Positions 42,987 to 52,308 of a DNA stretch of 64,000 bases are shown here, piece by piece. The translations under genes were made by a program, and so were the position numbers. The notes beneath the pieces are model-generated. The model did no database searches and was not told where the DNA came from. It saw nothing but the letters and a program-made list of their open reading frames with translations. This stretch comes from Mongoliimonas terrestris (GTDB lineage Bacteria > Pseudomonadota > Alphaproteobacteria > Rhizobiales > Pleomorphomonadaceae), in contig NZ_MSIG01000011.1 of NCBI RefSeq assembly GCF_001927285.1, positions 62,001-126,000 on the forward strand, given 5' to 3'. Within the stretch, counting starts at the first letter, position 1, and every line of letters begins with the position of its first letter.

Positions 42987-44078
42987 ATGGCCATCGGCCC
43001 GGTCGGTCCCATCGTCGGCGACGTGCCCGTCGGTTCGACCGGCCATCCGCCGTCCCAGGCGCCCTTTCCGGAGGGCGCCGGCTCCCACGGCGCCGCCCTT
43101 CCAGGTGGCGCCGCCCCGGCCCTCTCGCCCGGCGCGACCGGCCCGGCAATGCCCCCGGCGAGCCCGCTGCAGGCGGCCCTTGATGCGGTGATCGCCCGCG
43201 CGCTCGCCCGGCAGGATGGTCTCGCGCCAGTGCTTGCCGCCGCCGGCCAGCTCGGCCAGTGGCCGCCGGGCGTGGTGCCGCCCGCCGTGAAGGCGGCACT
43301 CGACGCGCTTGGCGCCCTTGTCGTCCGCGACGGCGGCCCCCAGACGACCGCGCTCGTCGCCACCCTGGCGGCATCGGGCCTCCCGGCCGGCGGCCGGCCG
43401 GGCGATCTCGGCGCCGTGCTCGCCGCCCTCGTCGCCGCCCTCGACCGCTGGGTGGGCGCGCGCCGACCGGAGAGCCAGCCGCGGCCCGTCGGCGAGCGAC
43501 CGGAGCCGCCGCGCCGGTCCGCGCCGCCCGTTGCCGAGCCCGCCCTGCTGTTCGCACCGCCGCGGGATGCCCCGAAGGCGATCGCGGCGCGCCTTCTCGA
43601 CGGGGCCGAGCGGGCGATCGACCGGCTCGTCCTCCACCAGGCCGCTGCCGTGCCGGACGCGGCCGCCGATCCGGCCGCGCCGCCGGACCGCCAGGAGGTG
43701 ATCAGCTTTCCGGTGCCGGTGGCCGGCCCCACCGGCCTTTCCGTCGCCTCCGTGCGCATCGAGCGCGACCCACCGGATCCGGACAGCGAAGCGCCGGGCG
43801 GTCGGGCGCTCCGTGTCGACATCGCCCTCGACGTGGACCCGCTCGGCCCCCTCCACGCCCGCCTGGCATTGGTCGGCGCGGACCGGGTGGCGGTCGGGCT
43901 CTGGTGCGACCGGCCGGACGCGGTGGCGGTGCTGGAAGCCGGCCTGCCGTCGCTGCGCGCGGGCCTTGCCGCCGCCGGCCTCGATCTGGCGGACGCCTCG
44001 GTGCACGCGGGCCGTCCGCCGGAGGCGCGGCCGCCGCTGACCGCGCCCGCCCACCATCGCCTGGACGTATCCCTATGA
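42987..44078 (+). CDS. FliK-like protein with flagellar hook-length control C-terminal domain
   Basis: A 363-residue protein. The first 200 residues are Pro/Ala/Gly-rich and probably disordered. The C-terminal third (about 235-350) contains LDVDPLGPLHARLALVGADRVAVGLW and AGLPSLRAGLAAAGLDLADASVHAG, the pattern of the Flg_hook (FliK C-terminal) domain. In flagella FliK measures hook length and contacts FlhB to switch export specificity. Here the next gene encodes an FlhB C-terminal-like protein and no other flagellar gene is in the window. A ribosome site ACGGAGG precedes the ATG by six bases. The stop overlaps the next start (ATGA). Substrate and partner are unknown. Confidence 0.78.
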   Translation: MAIGPVGPIVGDVPVGSTGHPPSQAPFPEGAGSHGAALPGGAAPALSPGATGPAMPPASPLQAALDAVIARALARQDGLAPVLAAAGQLGQWPPGVVPPAVKAALDALGALVVRDGGPQTTALVATLAASGLPAGGRPGDLGAVLAALVAALDRWVGARRPESQPRPVGERPEPPRRSAPPVAEPALLFAPPRDAPKAIAARLLDGAERAIDRLVLHQAAAVPDAAADPAAPPDRQEVISFPVPVAGPTGLSVASVRIERDPPDPDSEAPGGRALRVDIALDVDPLGPLHARLALVGADRVAVGLWCDRPDAVAVLEAGLPSLRAGLAAAGLDLADASVHAGRPPEARPPLTAPAHHRLDVSL

Positions 44079-44371
44079 GCAACGCCGCCCCGCCGCCCGA
44101 TCCGACCGGCCGGGTCGCCGTGGCCCTTCGCTACGACGCACCGAACGCCCCCTCCGTGGTGGCGAGCGGACGCGGCCACCTCGCCGCCGCCATCCTGGCC
44201 AAGGCCGAGGAGGCCGGCGTGCCGGTGGACGAGAACCCGGCGCTTGCCGAAGCGCTCGCGGCCCTGCCGGTCGGCGACGAGATCCCGGTGGAGCTCTACC
44301 GCGCGGTCGCCGCCGTCATCGGCTTCGTGCTCCAGACCGCGAAACAGGGCGACGGCGGCACCAAGCCGTGA
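44075..44371 (+). CDS. FlhB C-terminal domain-like protein (EscU/YscU/HrcU family, stand-alone)
   Basis: A 98-residue protein whose core VAVALRYDAPNAPSVVASGRGHLAAAILAKAEEAGVPVDENPALAEAL matches the cytoplasmic domain of the type III export switch protein FlhB. VGDEIPVELYRAVAAVIGFVL closes the domain. It has no membrane part, and the autocleavage motif NPTH is not present before the first strand, so it resembles only the post-cleavage half. Such stand-alone FlhB-C proteins occur beside FliK-like genes in several proteobacteria. It is coupled to the FliK-like gene by ATGA. A role in flagellar or other type III export is inferred from fold only. Confidence 0.82.
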   Translation: MSNAAPPPDPTGRVAVALRYDAPNAPSVVASGRGHLAAAILAKAEEAGVPVDENPALAEALAALPVGDEIPVELYRAVAAVIGFVLQTAKQGDGGTKP

Positions 44372-44470
44372 CGGCGCAAGGCCCGGCGCCCTTGCGCGCC
44401 CGGCGCCGGAGCGCCACCTCAACCCGAAGGGCAGCCGTCCGGCCCATGCATTCCGAAAGGGTTCCTGACC

Positions 44471-45049
44471 ATGGCACCGATCTCCCGGCGCTCCTTCCTG
44501 GCCGGCTCGCTCGCCCTGCCGGCCGGGTTCGGGCTGATGCGCCCCGCGTCGGGGCAGGCGCTCGCCCCTACCCGCGCCTGCGGCCCCGCCACGGAGCGGC
44601 AGACGGAAGGGCCCTATTTCAAGCCGGACACGCCGTTGAAGCGCTCGTTGCTGCCGGCCGGCTATGGCGGGGCGGTGTTCCAACTGTCCGGCCTCGTCCT
44701 CGACACCGGCTGCCGCCCGGTGCCGGGCGCCCTGGTGGAGCTCTGGCACGCGGACGACCGGGGTGTCTACGACAACGCCGGCTATCGCGGTCGCGGCCAC
44801 CAGTTCACCGACGATCGGGGCCGTTTCGACTTCGAGACCATGCTGCCGGGCCTCTACCCGGGCCGCACGCGCCACTTTCATCTGAAGGTGCAGGCGCCCG
44901 GCGGACCGGTGCTGACCACGCAGCTCTATTTTCCGAACGAGCGCGGCAACCGGCGCGACTTCCTCTACGATCCGTCGCTGGAGATGACGCTCGCGCCCGC
45001 CGGCACCGTGACCCGCGGCCACTTCGACTTTGTGGTGGCGACCGCCTGA
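44471..45049 (+). CDS. Tat-exported intradiol ring-cleavage dioxygenase-like protein
   Basis: A 192-residue protein with a twin-arginine signal (SRRSFLAGSLALPAGF) and a domain of the intradiol dioxygenase fold, as in protocatechuate 3,4-dioxygenase beta chain. TEGPYF and LELWHADDRGVYDNAGY-like sequence contain the first Tyr ligand; LYPGRTRHFHLKV contains Tyr and two His near residues 134-142. The Fe(III) ligand set is therefore plausible. It is short for the family and carries no adjacent catabolic genes, so the substrate and even catalysis are uncertain. Tat export would fit folding with iron in the cytoplasm. Its GC-rich codon use does not stand out from neighbours. Confidence 0.82.
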   Translation: MAPISRRSFLAGSLALPAGFGLMRPASGQALAPTRACGPATERQTEGPYFKPDTPLKRSLLPAGYGGAVFQLSGLVLDTGCRPVPGALVELWHADDRGVYDNAGYRGRGHQFTDDRGRFDFETMLPGLYPGRTRHFHLKVQAPGGPVLTTQLYFPNERGNRRDFLYDPSLEMTLAPAGTVTRGHFDFVVATA

Positions 45050-45067
45050 AAACGCGGAGGAGCGGGG

Positions 45068-45745
45068 TCAGGCGTCGAGGCCGTTCCAGGCGCGGAAGGC
45101 CTCCACCACTGGACCGACTTCGCGCAGGCGTCGGACGATCGTCTCGGCGCCGGCGTCCATCAGCGCCTCGCCGTGGCCGGCCCAGGTGTGCAGGCCGCCG
45201 GTGAAGCCGATCACCCGCATGCCGGCCGCGACCGCGCCGGTGACGCCGGGCACGCTGTCCTCGATCACGACGACCTGGCGCGGTTCCACCTTGAAGGTCT
45301 CGGCGGCATGCAGGAATACGTCCGGCGCCGGCTTGCCGCGCTTCGACCCGATCTCGGGCGCCGAAAAGATGTAGGGCTTGAACCGGTCGTAGAGCCCCGC
45401 CGCCTGCAGCGACAGCTTCAGCCGCCGGGTGGACGAGTTGGAGCAGATGCAGCGCGGCCAGTCGAGCGCGTCCAGGAGATCGTGGATGCCGGCGATCGCC
45501 TTCACGGCCTTCAGCCGCGCGTCGATCTCGTCGTCCGCCCGATCCTTGAAGTCCTCCGGCAGCGACCGGCCGAGCTCCTCCTCGATGATGGCGACGATCT
45601 GCGGGCCGGTGAGGCCGACGAAGCGGCTGTTCATCTCGGCGGCCGTGATGTCGTAGCCGTATTCGCGCAGGATCTCGGAATTTACCTCGGCGGCGATGAT
45701 TTCCGAATCGATCAGAACGCCGTCGCAGTCGAAGATGATGAGCAT
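45068..45745 (-). CDS. HAD family hydrolase, beta-phosphoglucomutase/phosphatase-like
   Basis: A 225-residue HAD-IA enzyme. Motif I is FDCDGVLIDSE (Asp6 nucleophile, Asp8), followed by a helical cap of about 65 residues. Motif II is CSNSST, motif III KPAPDVFLHAAE and motif IV VIEDSVPGVTGA. All catalytic residues are intact. The motif I wording and cap type are those of sugar-phosphate phosphatases and beta-phosphoglucomutases; the specific substrate cannot be read. It is tail-to-tail with the intradiol-like gene, 18 bases apart, and is monocistronic. Confidence 0.9.
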   Translation of the reverse strand: MLIIFDCDGVLIDSEIIAAEVNSEILREYGYDITAAEMNSRFVGLTGPQIVAIIEEELGRSLPEDFKDRADDEIDARLKAVKAIAGIHDLLDALDWPRCICSNSSTRRLKLSLQAAGLYDRFKPYIFSAPEIGSKRGKPAPDVFLHAAETFKVEPRQVVVIEDSVPGVTGAVAAGMRVIGFTGGLHTWAGHGEALMDAGAETIVRRLREVGPVVEAFRAWNGLDA

Positions 45746-45988
45746 GGGGTCCGTCCGGGTGATGCCGCCCTTTCGGCGTTACAGGCCGGGCGTCTGTCGT
45801 TGGCGAAAGGAGAGCCGGCGCAGGCGCGCGAACCGGCTCGAAGCCCTTCGGTCGTTACCAGATAAGCACCCGTCGGGGAAAGGCCACCCGCACCCATCCG
45901 TCCGCACGGCTGATGTGCGCGGACGGCGGCCCTGCGGCCGGGCACGACCGGATCGGCCGTTTCCGCTGAAGCGAAATCCGCGAAGGGC

Positions 45989-46435
45989 TCAGGTCTTGCG
46001 GTTCTCCGGCATCGGCGGCGGATCCACGTCGTCGGGCGACGGCTGAGGGGTCAGCACCTCCACGGTGACGGTACCGATCTCGCCCTTGCCGTCGATCACG
46101 AAGCCGCCCGTCGCCACCATGCCGTCGGCGCGCCATTCCACCTCCGCGTGGCCGGTGCTGCCGTCGCTGCAGGCGAACCGATAGTCCGCGATGGTGCCCT
46201 CCAGCGCCGGGTCGTAGCCGCCCGCGCAGGTCAGGCCGTCGCCGGCGACGATGAAGTAGTGCGCGCCGTTCTCGATCCGCGATTCGCCGATCATCCGGCC
46301 GACCGGCCGTTCCACCTTGATGCTGGCGATCGCACGCGCCTCGCCGGCCGACGCCTCGCCCGCGCCGACGAGCGGAACGACGATCACGCCAGCCAGTGCG
46401 CCGAGCACCGCCGGAGCCAGGATGCAGAGCTTCAT
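45989..46435 (-). CDS. hypothetical secreted protein
   Basis: A 148-residue protein with a signal peptide (MKLCILAPAVLGALAGVIVVPLVGAG, likely cut after EASAG). The mature domain has two Cys (LTCAGG and FACSDGS) able to form a disulfide, beta-strand-like alternation, and a Pro/Asp-rich tail (TPQPSPDDVDPPPMPENRKT). I do not recognise a family. The 243-base spacer on its downstream side holds no gene that I can support. It is followed on the same strand, across that spacer, by the HAD gene. Confidence 0.7.
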   Translation of the reverse strand: MKLCILAPAVLGALAGVIVVPLVGAGEASAGEARAIASIKVERPVGRMIGESRIENGAHYFIVAGDGLTCAGGYDPALEGTIADYRFACSDGSTGHAEVEWRADGMVATGGFVIDGKGEIGTVTVEVLTPQPSPDDVDPPPMPENRKT

Positions 46436-46570
46436 ATGTCCCTCCCACAGTCGGCGCGCATCATGGCCAAGGATCGCGACGAAAGCACGGCGGGACCGAT
46501 CCGGTCCGGGATCACCCGGACCACGCCGTCGGACTGAACGCGGCGGTCCGAAGAGGGCGGTCGCACCGCC

Positions 46571-47719
46571 TCAGAACAGGGAAAGCTGCACGCCGCCGTT
46601 CGTGGGCTTCTGGAAATGCTCGGTGGTCAGCTTGACCCGGTTCTTGTTGAGGCCGAGCCGCTTGGCGGCGAGCTCGAACCGCCGGCCGATTTGCCAGGCG
46701 TAAGGACCGGTGCCGCGCATGCGCTTGCCCCATTCCGCGTCGTAGTCCTTGCCGCCCCGCATGGAGCGGAGCACGTTCATCACATGCCGGTATCGGTCCG
46801 GGAATTCGCGGAGGAGGAAGTCGCGGAAGATCTCCGACACTTCCAGCGGCAGCCGCAGCAGCACGTAGCCCGCCTCCCTGGCCCCATAGGCCGCGGCGGC
46901 GTCGAGGATGCGCTCGATCTCCGTGTCGGTCACGCACGGCACGATCGGCGCCACCATCACGCCGGTCGGGATGCCCGCCTCGTTGAGCTGGCGGATCGTC
47001 TCCAGCCGCCGGTGCGGCGAGGCGGCGCGCGGCTCCATGGCCCGGGCGATCTTCCGGTCGAGCGTGGTCACCGAGATCGCCACCTTGGCGAGCCCCTTCG
47101 CGGCCATCGGCGCCAGGATGTCGATGTCGCGGGTGACAAGCGCCGACTTGGTGACGATGCCGACCGGGTGGTTGGTCTTGGCCAGCACCTCCAGGATGGC
47201 CCGGGTGATCCGGTGCTCCTTCTCCAACGGCTGGTAGGGGTCCGTGTTGGTGCCGATGGCGATCGTCTTCGGCACGTAGGACGGCGCGCCCAGTTCCCGC
47301 TCCAGCAGTTCGGCGGCGTTCGGCTTCACGAACAGCCGCGTCTCGAAGTCGAGGCCCGGCGACAGGCCCATGTAGGCGTGGCTCGGCCGCGCGAAGCAGT
47401 AGACGCAGCCGTGCTCGCAGCCCCGATAAGGGTTGATCGACCGGTCGAACGAGATGTCCGGGCTCTCGTTCCGTGTGATGATGGTCCGCGCCCGCTCCAC
47501 CTGCACGGTGGTCTTCAGCGGAGGCAGGTCCTCCAGGCCGCCCCAACCGTCGTCGTAGGCGACGACGGTCTGCGGCTCGAACCGGCCGGCGGGGTTCACG
47601 CCGGCGCCGCGTCCGCGGCGACGGTCGGCGGCCACGGCCCGCGTCGCGAGGCCGTCGGCGTGCAGCGCTTCCGCTTCGGGAAGCCGTTCGACTGAGAGGG
47701 AGGCGGTTCGGCTGTTCAT
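46571..47719 (-). CDS. PA0069 family radical SAM protein (COG1533, SplB-like)
   Basis: A 382-residue radical S-adenosylmethionine enzyme. The cluster motif is NPYRGCEHGCVYCFARPSHAY with Cys101, Cys105 and Cys108 (Cx3Cx2C). VGIVTKSALVTRDIDIL and GVMVAPIVPCVTD are typical of the Rv2578c/PA0069 group. That group is often annotated as DNA repair photolyase-like because it is grouped with spore photoproduct lyase in COG1533, but the substrate is unproven. A LexA box of the alphaproteobacterial type (47743-47757) lies 23 bases before the ATG, pointing to induction by DNA damage. The glycosyltransferase gene is divergent. Start MNSRTASLSV has no competing upstream Met. Confidence 0.93.
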   Translation of the reverse strand: MNSRTASLSVERLPEAEALHADGLATRAVAADRRRGRGAGVNPAGRFEPQTVVAYDDGWGGLEDLPPLKTTVQVERARTIITRNESPDISFDRSINPYRGCEHGCVYCFARPSHAYMGLSPGLDFETRLFVKPNAAELLERELGAPSYVPKTIAIGTNTDPYQPLEKEHRITRAILEVLAKTNHPVGIVTKSALVTRDIDILAPMAAKGLAKVAISVTTLDRKIARAMEPRAASPHRRLETIRQLNEAGIPTGVMVAPIVPCVTDTEIERILDAAAAYGAREAGYVLLRLPLEVSEIFRDFLLREFPDRYRHVMNVLRSMRGGKDYDAEWGKRMRGTGPYAWQIGRRFELAAKRLGLNKNRVKLTTEHFQKPTNGGVQLSLF

Positions 47720-47742
47720 GCTTTGATCTTAGCGCAGCCGCA

Positions 47743-47757
47743 GAACAAGACAAGAAC
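47743..47757 (-). promoter_or_regulatory. LexA (SOS) box, alphaproteobacterial type
   Basis: On the minus strand the sequence reads GTTCTTGTCTTGTTC, an exact GTTC-N7-GTTC direct repeat, the established operator of alphaproteobacterial LexA. It is centred about 30 bases before the start codon of the radical SAM gene, the position expected for repression. The divergent glycosyltransferase starts 127 bases away on the other side and could also be affected. Confidence 0.72.
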
Positions 47758-47883
47758 ATTCGAGCGTCGGCATGCCGTCGTCCACCCGGACCGACCTGGC
47801 AGGACCCTCGCCATCGGCCGGCCCCCGCGATGCGGCGTCATCTTTCTCGCGCGAAACGGTGAAATTGTATAAAACGGAACGCG

Positions 47884-48585
47884 ATGCTGACCGTGATCAT
47901 CCCCACGCTGAACGACGAGGAGCGGCTGGCGCTCACCCTGGCGGCCCTCATCCCGGCCGCTGCGGAAGGCATGGTGCGCGAGGTCGTCATCGTCGACGGC
48001 GGCTCCACCGACGGCACCCGCCGGGTCGCCGACGCCGCAGGCTGCGTGATCGTGGAAGCCCACGGCCCTCTCGGCGCCCGCCTGAAGCGCGGCGGCGATG
48101 TGGCCTTCCGAGGCGACTGGCTGCTGTTTCTCCGCCCTGGCTCCGTGCTGGAGCATCGTTGGGAAACGGAAGTCGGCACCTTCATGGAGCGTGCCGCCCG
48201 GTCCGGCCGTGCCGACACGGTGGCGGCGGTGTTCAGCTACGCGGTCGACGAAGTCGGCCCCGGGGCGCGTCTACGCGAAAGCATCGTGCGGCTTCTGTCG
48301 GCGATCACCCGCATCCCCCATGCCGGCCAGGGCCTGATGCTGTCGAAGACCTTCTACCGGCGGCTCGGCGGCTACCACGCCCTCCCGGCCATGGAGGATG
48401 TGGATCTCCTCCGCCGGATCGGACGCTTCCGCCTCTATCGCCTGCGCAGCACCTCCGCGCAGTACACGCCGGCCGCCGACCTGCCGGAACGGGTACCGCT
48501 GGTTCGGCGCATCCGGCGGGGCCTCAGCCTCGCACTCGCCGCACTCGCCGTGCCGCCGCGCTACCTGGTGCGCCTGCACGGCTGA
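47884..48585 (+). CDS. family 2-like glycosyltransferase
   Basis: A 233-residue protein with the GT-A start MLTVIIPTLNDEERLALTLAALIPAAAEGMVREVVIVDGGSTDGTRR. The metal-binding DxD expected at the end of the first half is missing: the site reads LLFLRPGSVLEHRW. The catalytic region GYHALPAMEDVDLLRRIG is kept. Proteins with this RPG form are known next to moaB in rhizobia, so the substitution is probably a family trait rather than decay. The C-terminus has one hydrophobic segment (LSLALAALAVPPRYLV). A TATAAA sequence at 47868-47873 precedes the ATG. The sugar and acceptor are unknown. Confidence 0.82.
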   Translation: MLTVIIPTLNDEERLALTLAALIPAAAEGMVREVVIVDGGSTDGTRRVADAAGCVIVEAHGPLGARLKRGGDVAFRGDWLLFLRPGSVLEHRWETEVGTFMERAARSGRADTVAAVFSYAVDEVGPGARLRESIVRLLSAITRIPHAGQGLMLSKTFYRRLGGYHALPAMEDVDLLRRIGRFRLYRLRSTSAQYTPAADLPERVPLVRRIRRGLSLALAALAVPPRYLVRLHG

Positions 48586-48607
48586 CGACCGTTTCCGTGG
48601 GACGTCG

Positions 48608-49180
48608 TCAGACCGCCTTCGTCGGCGTGCCGGCGCCGCGGCGCAGGTGCTCGTCGAGCCGCGGCATGATCTCCACGAAGTTGCACGGCATGTGGCGGTA
48701 GTCGAGTTGCGCCTTCAGGATGCCGTCCCAGGCGTCCTTGCAGGCGCCGGGCGAGCCGGGCAGTACGAACACGTAGGTGGCGTTCATCACCCCGCCGGTG
48801 GCGCGCGACTGGATCGTGGATGTGCCGATCTTGTCGTAGGAGATCCGGTGGAAGACCGCCGAGAAGCCGTCCATCACCTTCTCGAACAGCGGCTCCAGCG
48901 CCTCCGGCGTCACGTCGCGGCCGGTGAAGCCGGTGCCGCCGGTGGTGATCACCACGTCCACCTCCGGATGCGCCGTGAACCGGCGGACCACGGCGCGGAT
49001 AGCCTCCACGTCGTCGGGCACGATCTCCCGCCCGGCGAGCACGTGCCCAGCCTCGGCGATCCGCTCCACCAGGGTGCGGCCGGACTTGTCGTCCTCAAGC
49101 GTGCGGGTGTCCGATACGGTGACGACGGCGATCCGCACGGGAATGAAGGGGCGGCTGTCGTCGAGGCGCGAGAGTGTCAT
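48608..49180 (-). CDS. moaB: molybdenum cofactor biosynthesis protein B (MoaB)
   Basis: Member of the MoaB/MogA fold that adenylylates molybdopterin in Mo-cofactor synthesis. The 190-residue protein has VRIAVVTVSDTRTLEDDKSG (residues about 15-34), VITTGGTGFTGRDVTPEALEP (the molybdopterin-binding TGGTG loop) and VFVLPGSPGACKDAWD. AAGGAA lies five bases before the ATG at 49180; a start at 49210 is less likely. It is convergent with the glycosyltransferase gene and diverges from the ceramidase-like gene. No other Mo-cofactor gene is in the window. Confidence 0.94.
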   Translation of the reverse strand: MTLSRLDDSRPFIPVRIAVVTVSDTRTLEDDKSGRTLVERIAEAGHVLAGREIVPDDVEAIRAVVRRFTAHPEVDVVITTGGTGFTGRDVTPEALEPLFEKVMDGFSAVFHRISYDKIGTSTIQSRATGGVMNATYVFVLPGSPGACKDAWDGILKAQLDYRHMPCNFVEIMPRLDEHLRRGAGTPTKAV

Positions 49181-49263
49181 GGGGGTTCCTTCGAAGCGGT
49201 CTAGCGTCATTTTAGGGTGTCGTCGCCCGCATGGCCAACGATGACCGAACGTCGGGAGGACCC

Positions 49264-49905
49264 ATGAACGCCTGGACCGAAGCCGTGGATGCCTATTGCG
49301 AGCGCACGGATCCGAGCTTCTGGGCCGAACCGCTGAACGCCGTCTCCAACCTGTCCTTCCTCATCGCCGCCCTTTACGGCGCCCTTCTTCTGCGGCGGGC
49401 CGGCACGCGCGACATCGGGCTTGCGGCCCTTTCCCTCACGGCGGCGACGGTCGGCGTCGGGTCCTTCCTCTTCCACACGGTGGCGACCCGCTGGGCGGCG
49501 CTCGCGGACGTCATCCCGATCGCGATCTTCATCGCCCTCGGCTTCGGCCTCGTTCTCCGCCGTCTCGTCGGCCTCGGGCCCTGGGTCGCCGTTGCCGCCA
49601 CGGTGCTCTTCATGGCCGGATCCGGACCCGTCGGCGCCGCCTTCCAGCCGCTCGTCGGCTCCTCGTCCGGCTATATGCCGGCGCTCCTGGCGCTTCTCCT
49701 CATCGGCGGCTGGCTGATGGCGACCGGCGCTCCGAACGGCCGGTTCGTGTTCGCCGCTAGTGTCGTGTTCGCCGTGTCGCTCGCCTTCCGGATGGCGGAT
49801 CTGCCCTTCTGCGAAGCCTTTCCGGCCGGCACCCACGTCGGCTGGCACCTTCTCAACGGCCTGGTGCTCGCGCTCGTCATCCGCGCCGTGGCCGTCCGGG
49901 GCTGA
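49264..49905 (+). CDS. ceramidase-like (CREST family) membrane protein
   Basis: A 213-residue protein with six or seven hydrophobic segments. The N-terminus YCERTDPSFWAEPLNAVSNLSFLIAAL closely follows the alkaline ceramidase/PF05875 pattern. Candidate zinc ligands are SFLFHTVATRWAALAD near residue 75 and HVGWHLLNG near 192, the two His-containing motifs of CREST hydrolases. In bacteria the true substrate is unknown; it need not be a ceramide. The ATG at 49264 is preceded by GGGAGGA; an ATG at 49231 would add an unconserved leader. Confidence 0.83.
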   Translation: MNAWTEAVDAYCERTDPSFWAEPLNAVSNLSFLIAALYGALLLRRAGTRDIGLAALSLTAATVGVGSFLFHTVATRWAALADVIPIAIFIALGFGLVLRRLVGLGPWVAVAATVLFMAGSGPVGAAFQPLVGSSSGYMPALLALLLIGGWLMATGAPNGRFVFAASVVFAVSLAFRMADLPFCEAFPAGTHVGWHLLNGLVLALVIRAVAVRG

Positions 49906-49934
49906 CCGTCGCCGGTCCCTCACATTCAATCGAT

Positions 49935-49958
49935 CAAGCTGTGGCCATCCACAGCTTG
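49935..49958. promoter_or_regulatory. perfect 10-bp palindromic dyad upstream of maeB
   Basis: CAAGCTGTGG (49935-49944) and CCACAGCTTG (49949-49958) are exact reverse complements around CCAT. The dyad lies 30 bases after the ceramidase-like stop and 55 bases before the maeB ATG. It could be a terminator for the former (no T-run) or an operator in the maeB promoter, where CTTGGG and GCTAGA sit as weak -35/-10 candidates. Confidence 0.45.
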
Positions 49959-50013
49959 GGGAAAGCCGCACCCATGCTAGAACGAGACAAATCAACGCAG
50001 GGAGTGAGCGCTC

Positions 50014-52302
<2,289 letters not shown>

Positions 52303-52308
52303 GGCGGT

